Origin: Clostridium sp.
Lineage (GTDB): Bacteria; Bacillota; Clostridia; Lachnospirales; Lachnospiraceae
Direction of reading: 5' to 3'
Assembly (NCBI GenBank): GCA_023667695.1
Contig: JAMOZY010000005.1
Location: 1-64,000 of the forward strand
DNA: 64,000 nt
The notes beneath the pieces were generated by a model. That model saw only the letters and a list, made by a program, of their open reading frames with translations, ran no database searches and had not been told where the DNA came from. Numbering within the stretch: position 1 is the first letter of the stretch; every line of letters begins with the position of its first letter. Shown in pieces: positions 9,151 to 17,501 of the stretch. Both the position numbers and the translations under genes were made by a program.

Positions 9151-9491
9151 GGAAAATAGCCATGCCTGCATGGATATTTGACGAATGCCGCGAGGGTCAG
9201 ATACCTCCGCCCCTTGGGACGGAAAGAACAAGCTCGATTATGCCCCGTAGCTTGCTGTGGGGTATTTGACTTAGAATAATGATTCTCGGATTTCTGCTCA
9301 TAAGCAGTTGAATGCTCCATTTATATTACACATATCTCGCAGGACAGACTTGTCATCATATCCTTGACAGGTTCCTAAAAATATTCCATAATCCTACTGT
9401 AACACATGGGACAAGCGTATACCAATTTGTATCAGAATCGTTCTGGTATCACATGGATGGTTTAATTATAAAGAATCGGAGGAAGCAAAAG
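9151..9491. other. intergenic region with strong hairpin, 341 bp
   Basis: No gene is supported here. A hairpin at 9240-9265 pairs TGCCCC with GGGGTA through G-T-tolerant inner pairs, and 9206-9224 holds a second small stem (CCGCCCC / GGGACGG). The stretch is richer in G+C than its surroundings. It could end fic transcription or belong to a repeated element. Downstream to 9491 I see only an AT-rich alr leader. Confidence 0.4.
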
Positions 9492-10673
9492 ATGAAGAAT
9501 GCGAGCTACAAAAGCGTGGAATCCAAGCGGTTTCTTGTAAATGAGATTCCTGATTTTTCCTGTGGAAGAGCATGGATTGAATTAGACGGCGCCGCTCTGC
9601 GGTATAATGTTTCATCTCTGATGGAAGAGCTGCCGGAGCGTTGTGAATTAATGCCGGCAGTAAAAGCGGAAGCTTATGGACATGGCGCTGTATTGATTTC
9701 AAAGGAATTGAATCAAATCGGAATTCATGCCTTTTGTGTAGCTGCCGTGGCAGAAGGGGTGCAGCTTCGGAAGCAAAAGATTAAAGGTGAAATACTGGTG
9801 CTGGGCTATACCCATCCGGAGGATTTTCATTTATTAAGTCAGTATCATCTGACGCAGACCGTGGTTGATTATCCCTATGCCTGCCTGTTGAATGAATATG
9901 GCAGGCCCTTGTCGGTACATATAGGAATTGATACCGGTATGCATCGGCTTGGAGAACGCTTAGAAAATATGGAGCAGATTTATGAAATGTTCGAAATGGA
10001 GAATCTGCGGATTGAGGGAATGTTTACCCATCTGTCGGCAGACGATACCATGTCGCCGGAGGATCAGGAGTTTACCAACGCACAGATTCGTGACTTTTAT
10101 GAGGTGGTTGACAAGCTGAAGGAACAGGGGTATCCATGTCCCAAGCTTCATCTCCAGGCAAGCTATGGGATAGTAAACTATCCGGATACGGCAGAGGATT
10201 ATGCCAGAGTCGGCATCGCTCTGTATGGCGTCCTCAGTACCAGGGAGGATACAGAAAGCTGCCGGATTCCATTAAAACCGGTGCTGTCCCTGAAGGTTCG
10301 GGTGGCCTCTGTAAGGCAGGTACATGCCGGAGAAGCAGTAGGATATGGCAGACAGTTCATTGCCGGACGTGAAATGAAAATCGCGACTTTGGCAATCGGG
10401 TATGCAGACGGGCTGCCCCGTACGCTGTCCAATGGAGTAGGAGAAGTATTAGTGAAGGGATACCGGGTGCCGATTATCGGGCGGATTTGTATGGACCAGA
10501 CCATGATAGACGTTTCAGATATTCCAGAGGTACAGGCGGGAGATATCGCTGTTATAATCGGAACCTCCGGCGAAGAGGAGATTACTGCTTGTGATATCGC
10601 AGAGCAGACAGGCACGATTACCAATGAAGTATTAAGCCGGCTGGGAAGCCGGCTAGAGCGGATTTGGGTTTAA
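9492..10673 (+). CDS. alr: alanine racemase (racemase domain resembling VanT type)
   Basis: 393 residues, PLP-dependent, making D-alanine for peptidoglycan. The PLP lysine is in PAVKAEAYGHG (about 57), the second catalytic region is AVGYGRQF (about 283) and the C-terminal Alr domain carries RICMDQTMID. ATG 9492 follows GGAGG; the frame is open from 9312, but the first 60 codons look non-coding. Where most Alr proteins have an NSA-type motif after the substrate His, this one reads HLQASYGIVNYP, which I recall from VanT serine/alanine racemases. No membrane domain is present, so alanine racemase is the safer call. Confidence 0.85.
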   Translation: MKNASYKSVESKRFLVNEIPDFSCGRAWIELDGAALRYNVSSLMEELPERCELMPAVKAEAYGHGAVLISKELNQIGIHAFCVAAVAEGVQLRKQKIKGEILVLGYTHPEDFHLLSQYHLTQTVVDYPYACLLNEYGRPLSVHIGIDTGMHRLGERLENMEQIYEMFEMENLRIEGMFTHLSADDTMSPEDQEFTNAQIRDFYEVVDKLKEQGYPCPKLHLQASYGIVNYPDTAEDYARVGIALYGVLSTREDTESCRIPLKPVLSLKVRVASVRQVHAGEAVGYGRQFIAGREMKIATLAIGYADGLPRTLSNGVGEVLVKGYRVPIIGRICMDQTMIDVSDIPEVQAGDIAVIIGTSGEEEITACDIAEQTGTITNEVLSRLGSRLERIWV

Positions 10674-10696
10674 TCACCTTGGAGATATAAAAATGT

Positions 10697-10732
10697 GGGG
10701 CTGTCGCACTAATCACTTAGTGCGACAGCCCC
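10697..10732. terminator. perfect 14-bp hairpin after alr
   Basis: GGGGCTGTCGCACT (10697-10710) pairs exactly with AGTGCGACAGCCCC (10719-10732) across an 8-base loop; GTTT follows. It probably ends alr transcription. A near-copy of the stem lies at 11615-11648. Confidence 0.7.
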
Positions 10733-10965
10733 GTTTCCGCTTGAGACATATTGTCCCAGGTCTTTAGAACTTGTTTTCGGTGTATGCCTGTGATATACTG
10801 TGTACAATATAGAAAGTATGTTCAGATTTAACCACAAGATATAAACTCCCGAAAGAAAAAATACTTGGAGAATCTACCATGTAAAAAATACATAAAAGTA
10901 TCGTGCTTTTATGTTCTGCAGAATAGTCCGCCCTTAAACCGTATACAATAGAAAGGAACTTAACG
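10733..10965. other. leader of the DUF4160/DUF2442 pair
   Basis: 233 bp without a gene. It contains promoter-like AT-rich stretches (around GATATACTGTGTACAATAT near 10791-10810) and a small hairpin, CATAAAAG / CTTTTATG, at about 10892-10914. GAAAGGAAC lies just before the 10966 start. Nothing else recognised. Confidence 0.3.
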
Positions 10966-11217
10966 ATGCCAGAGATAGGAAGATTTTACGGAATTGTTAT
11001 AAAGATGTTCTTTAAGCCAAAGGAACACGAACCAAGCCATATACATGCTTTATATGGTGAACATATCGGAATATTTAATTTGCAAACCCTTGAAATGACG
11101 GAAGGCGACCTGCCAAGGACGGCACAAGAGCTTGTAAAAGAATGGATGAAACAGAACCAAAAGGAATTGCTTGAGATGTGGGAAAGCCAGAACTTAAGAA
11201 AATTACCACCATTATAA
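10966..11217 (+). CDS. DUF4160 domain protein
   Basis: 83 residues. The whole protein fits DUF4160: PEIGRFYGIVIKMFF at the start, the H-rich EHEPSHIHALYGEH segment (about 25-38) and a C-terminal helix LVKEWMKQNQKELLEMW. The family is of unknown biochemical function and is very often found beside DUF2442 proteins, as here, 29 bp upstream of one. Such pairs have been suggested to be toxin-antitoxin-like or mobile, but I see no evidence that decides it. Confidence 0.8.
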   Translation: MPEIGRFYGIVIKMFFKPKEHEPSHIHALYGEHIGIFNLQTLEMTEGDLPRTAQELVKEWMKQNQKELLEMWESQNLRKLPPL

Positions 11218-11246
11218 TTTCCCTATGAATGATTGGAGGGATAGCT

Positions 11247-11504
11247 ATGATTCCAAGAATTAGAAAGGTTACACCACTAGAAAACTATATGCTGCATGTT
11301 ATCTTTGATGATGGTAAAGCTGTTCTGTATGATGTAAAAGACGATATACAGACGATTCCAGACTATGAAGATTTAAAAACCATTCCGGGTTTATTCCAAC
11401 AAGTACAGTTAGATGAAAGCAGGACTTGTGTATTCTGGAATGATTTTATAGACCTTCCAAGCGATGCTATTTATGAATATGGCACAGTACCGGTAATGTC
11501 ATAA
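11247..11504 (+). CDS. DUF2442 domain protein
   Basis: 85 residues from ATG 11247, with TGGAGGGA just upstream; the in-frame ATG at 11229 lies before that ribosome binding site and is not favoured. The opening IRKVTPLENYMLHVIFDDGK and the ending FWNDFIDLPSDAIYE are typical of DUF2442. Function unknown. It forms a two-gene unit with the DUF4160 protein. Confidence 0.8.
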   Translation: MIPRIRKVTPLENYMLHVIFDDGKAVLYDVKDDIQTIPDYEDLKTIPGLFQQVQLDESRTCVFWNDFIDLPSDAIYEYGTVPVMS

Positions 11505-11614
11505 TCAGTAGAAGTCTATGGAGCTATTGAACGAAGGAATTACTGAACTTTTATATGGTGTTCTAAGGACAAAAAAGAAACGAGCAAGCCGCTTGAGCAA
11601 TAGCTGTAGCGTTA

Positions 11615-11648
11615 GGGGCTGGTCGCACTAAGAAGTGCGACCAACCCC
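11615..11648. terminator. hairpin between DUF2442 and prs, near-copy of 10697-10732
   Basis: GGGGCTGGTCGCACT pairs with AGTGCGACCAACCCC across a short loop, with one mismatch. It sits between converging genes and can terminate both. The core stem GTCGCACT...AGTGCGAC is shared with the hairpin after alr. Confidence 0.65.
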
Positions 11649-11656
11649 ATGTTTTA

Positions 11657-12853
11657 TTATGGTTCGTAATTATCAGAAATCGTATGCTTCACCTTATATT
11701 CGTTAATCCGTGTCTGAATCCGTTCTGTCTGATCCAGAAGGTCGCTGATGGAAGCATCATGATTCAAATGGTCAATCAGCAGAGCAATGTATTTGCTTAA
11801 ATCCGCAGATGCATACCATTCTCTGGACAGTAATTCCGGTGTCTGGTAGGTCAGATTGGTCGTAATGACCTTTTCAATGATTCCCTTTTGATAGCAGTCA
11901 TCAAAGACTTCCAGGCCGCTGGTGAACAGTCCGAAGGTACACATACAGTAAACCCGGTTTGCCTTACGCTCCTTTAACTGCTTTGCCACATCCAGCATAC
12001 TTTCTCCAGAGGAAATCATGTCATCAATGATAATAACATCCTTACCCTCTACGGAATCACCCAGGAATTCATGGGCGACGATTGGGTTACGGCCATTGAC
12101 CACCTTCGTATAATCCCGTCTCTTATAGAACATTCCCACATCTACACCCAGCATATTTGCAAGGAAAATAGCCCTGTGCATAGCGCCTTCATCCGGGGAT
12201 ATTACCATCATATGTTCGCTGTTAATGGACAGGTCAGGGGTAGAACGCAGTAAGCTCTTGACGAACTGGTAGGTCGGACGGATATTTTCAAATCCGCTTA
12301 AAGGAATCGCATTCTGTACCCGTGGGTCATGGGCGTCAAAGGTAATGATATTATCAACGCCAAGACCAATCAGCTCCTGAAGCATCAAGGCACAGTCCAG
12401 AGACTCCCGGTTGCTGCGTTTGTGCTGACGGCTTTCATACAGGAATGGCATGATGACGGTAATCTTACGCGGCTTACCGGTAAGGGCGGCAATCACACGC
12501 TTTAAGTCCTGATAGTGGTCATCCGGTGACATCGGGGAAGGCTTGCCGCAAATACTGTATTCCAGGCTGTGATTTAGGACATCTACCAGAATATAAAGGT
12601 CAGTTCCCCGAACGGATTCCCGAATTACCCCCTTTGCTTCTCCAGAGCCGAATCTCGGACAAGAGCTTTCAATCAGGTAAGAATCCCGCTCATAGCCATG
12701 GAATGCAATGGTAGATTTATGTTCATTCTGCCGTTCTGCCCTCCATTTAACGAGATAATTGTCAACCTTGTTTCCCAGCTCGGTACAGCTTTCTAAAGCA
12801 ATAATACCAAGACGGCCCACCGGTATAGTTTCTAATTTGCTATCATCAGGCAT
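11657..12853 (-). CDS. prs: ribose-phosphate pyrophosphokinase, long form
   Basis: 398 residues. It makes PRPP from ribose-5-phosphate and ATP for nucleotide, His and Trp synthesis. Visible are ITVIMPFLYESRQ, the FDAHDPRVQ motif (about 176) and the PRPP loop IIIDDMISSGES (about 272). It is about 80 residues longer than the usual 310-320-residue Prs, with extra sequence at the N-terminus and around 315-398, and the PRPP loop differs from the common DDMIDTAGT form. GGAGG precedes the start. It is downstream of dnaI and dnaD on the same strand. Confidence 0.85.
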   Translation of the reverse strand: MPDDSKLETIPVGRLGIIALESCTELGNKVDNYLVKWRAERQNEHKSTIAFHGYERDSYLIESSCPRFGSGEAKGVIRESVRGTDLYILVDVLNHSLEYSICGKPSPMSPDDHYQDLKRVIAALTGKPRKITVIMPFLYESRQHKRSNRESLDCALMLQELIGLGVDNIITFDAHDPRVQNAIPLSGFENIRPTYQFVKSLLRSTPDLSINSEHMMVISPDEGAMHRAIFLANMLGVDVGMFYKRRDYTKVVNGRNPIVAHEFLGDSVEGKDVIIIDDMISSGESMLDVAKQLKERKANRVYCMCTFGLFTSGLEVFDDCYQKGIIEKVITTNLTYQTPELLSREWYASADLSKYIALLIDHLNHDASISDLLDQTERIQTRINEYKVKHTISDNYEP

Positions 12854-12986
12854 GATATGTTTCCTCCATAGGTAAAATGTTGATGGTTTCTTTTAACTTA
12901 TGTAAAAGCAAGGAATAATCCTTTGCTTTTATATCATTGTTTCGCATACTTCGTCAAGGGCTTCCTGAGGCATTTCTCCGATTTTT

Positions 12987-14021
12987 TCAATTCTTCCCTG
13001 CCTCTGGCATCTGCTGCCAGGCTTTCCGTTTCGCAAAGCGTATGTCATCCCCATAAATGTTATAAATCAAATAGCTGTCGCAGAGACGGGAAAAAATACG
13101 TTCACTATAATGGGTACGAAGCTCGGTTAAGGACAGATTCGTTGATATGATTGTAGCTTTCCGCCGTAACAGCCGGTCATTTATCAGGGTATACAGATAA
13201 GATGCAGTAAAGCTGTTTGAAAATTCCGTTCCCAGGTCGTCGATAATCAGAAAGTCGCATGCATTCACCGCATGATAAAAGTCCTGACTGCCGGAAATCA
13301 GATTCTTATTCATGACGACATCGCTGATTTGTTCAAACAGTGTTCCGGCAGAGATGTAAAGGACTGCATAACCTTTATCCAACAGCTCCTTTGCAACACA
13401 ATTCGACAGAAAGGTTTTTCCCACGCCTGTACTGCCCTGGAACAGAATATTTCCCTTTTTGGAAGGATTTCCCTGAAAATAAAGTTCTATTCCTTCTATA
13501 TATTTAAAAAGGGAATGATAGATATTCTCAATATTGACGCGGGGGGATAATTCATGAATGCCATCCGGCTGGTCGCTGTAATAATCAGAACGAAACGTGC
13601 TGAAATTTTCATTCGAGAGATTTTGTCCCAGATTAGAATTCCTGTATTGGCGTGCCACAAGCTTTTGCTTAAAGCAGTCACAGGGTACATGCTCCACATA
13701 ACCGGTATCCTTACATTTCTTACAGGTATAAATCGTCGTAAGATAATCGGCAGGATAGCCGGATTGAACCAGTACCCGGTATTTTTCTTCAATCAGAGCA
13801 TTTGTCCGGGCTGCCAACTGGTCCGAATCGATTGGATTTTCATGTAAGGCAGATAAAGCGGCATCAATATTGATGTCGCGGATGGTAGCATCCAGCTCTG
13901 CAATTCGCGGAATCTGCTCCCGGACTTCGTTAATCCGGTCGTTTAATAACTGCAGGTTGCGGAATCGGATTTGTTCATATTCCTGCATGATTTCCTTCAT
14001 GTACGTGGCTTCAAATGACAT
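12987..14021 (-). CDS. dnaI: DnaI/DnaC-type helicase-loader ATPase
   Basis: 344 residues. By family it loads the replicative helicase at origins and stalled forks. A cysteine cluster C-K-K-C...C-D-C (about 97-113) probably binds zinc, as in DnaI. Then come Walker A GSTGVGKTF (about 195) and Walker B FLIIDDLGTEF (about 255), with a sensor I region IISTNLS. AAGGAG precedes the start. It lies 29 bp downstream of dnaD on the same strand, a primosome pair. Confidence 0.88.
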   Translation of the reverse strand: MSFEATYMKEIMQEYEQIRFRNLQLLNDRINEVREQIPRIAELDATIRDINIDAALSALHENPIDSDQLAARTNALIEEKYRVLVQSGYPADYLTTIYTCKKCKDTGYVEHVPCDCFKQKLVARQYRNSNLGQNLSNENFSTFRSDYYSDQPDGIHELSPRVNIENIYHSLFKYIEGIELYFQGNPSKKGNILFQGSTGVGKTFLSNCVAKELLDKGYAVLYISAGTLFEQISDVVMNKNLISGSQDFYHAVNACDFLIIDDLGTEFSNSFTASYLYTLINDRLLRRKATIISTNLSLTELRTHYSERIFSRLCDSYLIYNIYGDDIRFAKRKAWQQMPEAGKN

Positions 14022-14050
14022 GAGTGATTTCTCCTTATATGGTGCGTCGG

Positions 14051-15172
14051 TTAAGACTGCTCTGACATGGTCTGGACTTCTTTTATAAAGAAGTTTTCCA
14101 ATTCCTGATTGTCGTATTCGCGTTGCTTAAAATCATGAAAGGGCATAGTCTGCACCTTACGGCCCGTCCCTTGCTTGCCTGCGGTTTTCTTCTTTTCCAT
14201 ATGCTGCTGGTCCAGCCGTTTAATATCATCCAGACTGGTTACATTACTTTCGTGCCAGCTGGTAAGGATTCCATTAATATAACGGAAATTAATTTTATTA
14301 TCCGCACTGGCGCGCTGACAGGCTTCAATAATAATATCCTGCTGAAAGGCATAATCATTTTTCCATGTATTAATATACCGCAGCTCCGTAGGGGTCAGTA
14401 CTCTGGAAAGTCCCAGCTCTTTTGAAATAGCAGTATTAAGAGCGTGATAAGCAACGGTTTCCTGCTTCGCCTGCTCTGCTGTCTGTATGCTCCGGGTATA
14501 CCAGTCAATAGCTACCTTCTCCATATAACGATGGGACGTATGCTCCAGAGAAGCACAATATTCAATCAGATATTCCAATAATTCTGCCGGAAAATGAAGC
14601 TGGTCATATATATACAGCAAGGTCTGGAATTCGCTCGGGGTAGGTGTGTGTCCGCAATACATTTCAAACTGATATAAAATGTTCTCCATTTCCCGATTTT
14701 TATCAAGGGCATTTAACTGTGTAGTGGAATACGACTTTTTCACCGGAATGGTATCTGCCGGTTCTTCCGAAGCTGCCTTCCGTGTCTGTGGGATTGGATA
14801 TACCTTGGCAGAAGTGCTTGTCTCCTGCAACAAATTCAGGCCAGAATTCTCATCGGATTCCTCCGGTGGCTCTGGTGCCGGGAGCTTCATTATGGTAATG
14901 CCGATTAATTCCTTCTTTTGGTTGTATTCCAGACGCAGCAAATCCCGGTCCACCCAATACCGGATGGCACGACAGATGTCTTTTTCCGTACATTGAAAAT
15001 GGTCAGCAATATCCTGGATACTAACAGTGTGATTTGCCTGTAATAAACGAATCATATAAAGGTAGATTTTAACAAATTCACCATTTGCCTGCGTCATATG
15101 ATAATCAATAAAGAAGTTGGAAACAGAGGAAAACGTTTCTCCATTTTCTGATATAATCGATATGGTTTTCAT
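14051..15172 (-). CDS. dnaD: DnaD/DnaB-type primosome protein
   Basis: 373 residues. The N-terminal winged helix (about 30-85; VSIQDIADHFQCTEKDICRAI) is followed by an acidic linker (about 100-180). The C-terminal DnaD domain (about 185-330) ends in the family motif R-Y-I-N-G-I-L-T-S-W. DnaD-like proteins remodel DNA and recruit the helicase with DnaI during initiation and restart. It is placed directly upstream of dnaI. A ribosome binding site like AAAGGGGG lies 8 bases before the start. Confidence 0.85.
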   Translation of the reverse strand: MKTISIISENGETFSSVSNFFIDYHMTQANGEFVKIYLYMIRLLQANHTVSIQDIADHFQCTEKDICRAIRYWVDRDLLRLEYNQKKELIGITIMKLPAPEPPEESDENSGLNLLQETSTSAKVYPIPQTRKAASEEPADTIPVKKSYSTTQLNALDKNREMENILYQFEMYCGHTPTPSEFQTLLYIYDQLHFPAELLEYLIEYCASLEHTSHRYMEKVAIDWYTRSIQTAEQAKQETVAYHALNTAISKELGLSRVLTPTELRYINTWKNDYAFQQDIIIEACQRASADNKINFRYINGILTSWHESNVTSLDDIKRLDQQHMEKKKTAGKQGTGRKVQTMPFHDFKQREYDNQELENFFIKEVQTMSEQS

Positions 15173-15200
15173 GTTGTATTCCCCCTTCTTTCCTTATTTT

Positions 15201-15591
15201 AACAGTTGTAGCCGCGGCATGCGTCTCTAGTACCTTTCGCTGGCTGCGCCATGCGCACCTCGCAGAACTGCGTTCCGCTGCGCTGCATACCTTCATACCA
15301 GGCTCGAAAATACCTCGCCAGGTATTCAGGCATCGGTGTCGGGCATGCGCCCTATGAGTAGCGTTACTAGCAGATAAAAGTATGCAAGCATCCTTTTCAT
15401 GCCTAGTAGCTTTCGCTGGCTACGCCATGCGCACCTTGTGTTCACTTCGTTCTCCTGCGCTGCATACCTTCCTACCAGGCTCGAAAATACCTCGCCAGGT
15501 ATTCAGGCATCGGTGTCGGGCATGCGCCCTATGAAACCAGTTACCACCACGAAAAAGTATGCAAGCATCCTTTTTCGTGCTAGCAACTGTT
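15201..15591. repeat. tandem structured repeat element, about 177-bp unit, two copies
   Basis: Copy 1 spans about 15227-15402 and copy 2 about 15403-15579, each beginning CTAGTA(C/G)CTTTCGCTGGCT and sharing long identical blocks such as ATTCAGGCATCGGTGTCGGG. Each copy ends in an imperfect long hairpin around AAAAAGTATGC-AA-GCATCCTTTTT whose outer arms differ between copies yet still pair. The block is bounded by AACAGTTG-TAGC (15201-15212) and GCTAGCAACTGTT (15579-15591), an imperfect terminal inverted repeat. A diverged relative is near 52043-52105. No coding potential is supported. Confidence 0.75.
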
Positions 15592-15803
15592 TTCGCATGG
15601 CTTGATGTAAACGCATTATATAATACCCGTTTGGAATTGTAAATCGAACAGGTTTTCTTGGGGATGTGAACAAAATAAAGTGCAAAAAGTGGATAATGTG
15701 GATAAATTATGAAGGGGTACATTTCGTCGAAAGAATAGACAAAAAAATGCCCACAATCTTTTGTCGGGAAATGTGAATGAAAGATTGTGGACAATGTGTA
15801 TAA
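15592..15803. other. spacer between repeat element and murC
   Basis: 212 bp, AT-rich, with several GTGGATAA-like words and no gene. It lies downstream of murC and upstream of dnaD transcription, so it may hold the dnaD promoter on the minus strand, but I cannot pick one confidently. Confidence 0.25.
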
Positions 15804-17186
15804 CTATTTTTTTAATAGGTTTTCGCCAACATTTACAATATCTCCGGCACCCATAGTTATTAACAAATCATTTTTTTTGCAATTTTTTTTCAGGTAGGCT
15901 TCTGCCTCTTCGAAGGTAGGAAGATATACCACATCGGTATGATATTGCTTCTGAAGCAGGTCAGCAATGTCCTGGGAAGAGACGAGTCCGGTATCCTGTT
16001 CCCGGGCGGCATAAATCTTAGTCAATACCACATGGTCCGCAGCATGCAGGGCCTCTGCAAATTCCGGCAGCAGCGCCTTGGTACGGGTATAGGTATGGGG
16101 CTGAAATACGCACCAAATCTCATTGTGTGCCATTTGTCTGGCGGCGGTAAGCGTTGCCTGGATTTCGGTCGGATGATGGGCGTAGTCATCTACAATGGTA
16201 ATGCCGTTGTAGGTTCCTTTTATTTCGAACCGCCGTTTTGCACCATCAAAGGCTTCCAGCCCCCTTTTGGTATCCTCCAGATTAATATGTAAGACATCTG
16301 CCACGGCAATGGTGGCAAGGGAGTTCGTAACATTATGCAGTCCATTGACGCTAAGCTTGATTCTGGTAACAGGTGCATTGTCAATGAGCAGGGTATAGCT
16401 GGCGCAGCCGGAAGCATCATATTCAATATCCTTTGCTCTGTATCTGCAGTTTTCAGATAAACCGAAGGTACAGATATTACAATTTAAATCTTCTATTATA
16501 ATAGGAAGACAGTCCATTTCACCATGAATGACTAAGGTGCCGTCCTCCGGCAGCTTATGGGCAAATGTGCGAAAGGATTGGATGATTTCTTCAATGCCGC
16601 TGAAAAAGTCCAGATGGTCGGCATCCACATTTAATATAATGCTGATTTTAGGCTGAAATGCATGGAAGCTGTTGGTATACTCACAGGCTTCCGTTACAAA
16701 GTATTCGGACTGTCCCACCCGGATGTTGCCGCCGATGGCATTTAACATACCGCCAATGGAAATGGTGGGGTCAACGTCGGCAGCCAGAAGAACATGAGAC
16801 AGCATGGAAGTGGTGGTCGTTTTTCCATGGGTACCGCTGACTGCTATAGAATATTGATAATTCGACATAATCTGTCCCAGCAGCTGCGCCCTGGTCAAAA
16901 TCGGTTTTCCACTTTCCTGAGCCGCTTTGAATTCCGGATTATCGGAATGAACGGCAGCCGTATATACAATTAAGTCAATGTCATCGGTTATGTTTTCTGC
17001 CCGCTGTCCGATGGTTACTGCAGCACCCAGTTTTTCTAATAATGTGGTAATGTCGGATTCCTTGGAATCGGAACCGCTGATGGTAAAATGCTCCTGCAGA
17101 AGAATTTCTGCCAGGCCACTCATACTAATACCGCCAATGCCAATAAAATGAACATGAATTGGCTGGTTAAAATCTATTTTATACAT
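15804..17186 (-). CDS. murC: UDP-N-acetylmuramate-L-alanine ligase
   Basis: 460 residues. It adds L-Ala to UDP-MurNAc with ATP, the first amino acid of the peptidoglycan stem. The nucleotide-sugar domain opens with FIGIGGISMSGLAE (about 14-27). The ATP loop GTHGKTTTTSM is at about 115-125, and IVDDYAHHPTEI marks the C-terminal region. Length is standard. GAAGGG precedes the ATG. Together with alr, which makes D-Ala, two wall-precursor genes lie within about 8 kb. Confidence 0.95.
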   Translation of the reverse strand: MYKIDFNQPIHVHFIGIGGISMSGLAEILLQEHFTISGSDSKESDITTLLEKLGAAVTIGQRAENITDDIDLIVYTAAVHSDNPEFKAAQESGKPILTRAQLLGQIMSNYQYSIAVSGTHGKTTTTSMLSHVLLAADVDPTISIGGMLNAIGGNIRVGQSEYFVTEACEYTNSFHAFQPKISIILNVDADHLDFFSGIEEIIQSFRTFAHKLPEDGTLVIHGEMDCLPIIIEDLNCNICTFGLSENCRYRAKDIEYDASGCASYTLLIDNAPVTRIKLSVNGLHNVTNSLATIAVADVLHINLEDTKRGLEAFDGAKRRFEIKGTYNGITIVDDYAHHPTEIQATLTAARQMAHNEIWCVFQPHTYTRTKALLPEFAEALHAADHVVLTKIYAAREQDTGLVSSQDIADLLQKQYHTDVVYLPTFEEAEAYLKKNCKKNDLLITMGAGDIVNVGENLLKK

Positions 17187-17233
17187 TTCGACCCTTCCAT
17201 TCTGATTTTGTACAGTTTCAATTGCCTTTCCTT

Positions 17234-17262
17234 ATAATAGTATAGGAAGTGGATAACGTCAA
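17234..17262 (-). promoter_or_regulatory. probable murC promoter
   Basis: On the minus strand, TTGACG (17262-17257) and TATTAT (17239-17234) are separated by 17 bases, a good match to the housekeeping sigma consensus, about 50 bases before murC. Confidence 0.6.
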
Positions 17263-17272
17263 CAAAAAACTA

Positions 17273-17302
17273 TTGACGGATACTGGTTTCCTATGCTATT
17301 CT
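17273..17302 (+). promoter_or_regulatory. probable promoter of the rpmG-secE-nusG region
   Basis: TTGACG (17273-17278), an 18-base spacer, then TATTCT (17297-17302). It lies back to back with the murC promoter, 400 bp ahead of rpmG, so the transcript would carry the whole structured repeat region as its leader. Confidence 0.45.
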
Positions 17303-17347
17303 ATAGCTTGCGACGGAAGAAGGCGTTTTTTTTGTGTGCAAAAACGA

Positions 17348-17500
17348 GTCAGGCAAGAAAACACTTGTGTTTTCTTGACCCATAGATTGTAGCCACAGGA
17401 ACATGCTTGCATGTTCTCCTGGGGTGCAATCTATGTGAAAAGGAAATTGCAAAGCAATTTTCTTATCTGACGACTTTCACATCACCGAGCAGCTTTGCTG
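17348..17500 (+). other. chain of strong hairpins upstream of rpmG (candidate structured RNA)
   Basis: Three consecutive stems fill the stretch. First: CAAGAAAACAC (17354-17364) with GTGTTTTCTTG (17367-17377). Second: ATAGATTG (17382-17389) with CAATCTAT (17427-17434), enclosing AACATGC/GCATGTT. Third: TGTGAAA (17434-17440) with TTTCACA (17475-17481), enclosing AGGAAATTGC/GCAATTTTCTT. A small GCAGC/GCTGC stem follows at 17490-17501. No reading frame is supported. Confidence 0.55.
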
Positions 17501-17501
17501 C

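Noticed and set aside
11519..11632. 37-residue reading frame after DUF2442 (MELLNEGITELLYGVL...)
   Set aside because: It starts close to the DUF2442 stop, has a weak start context and runs into the terminator hairpin; it may be a fragment but cannot be supported as a gene.
15201..15591. Possible CRISPR array
   Set aside because: Only two long units of about 177 bp with no short spacers and no cas genes nearby.
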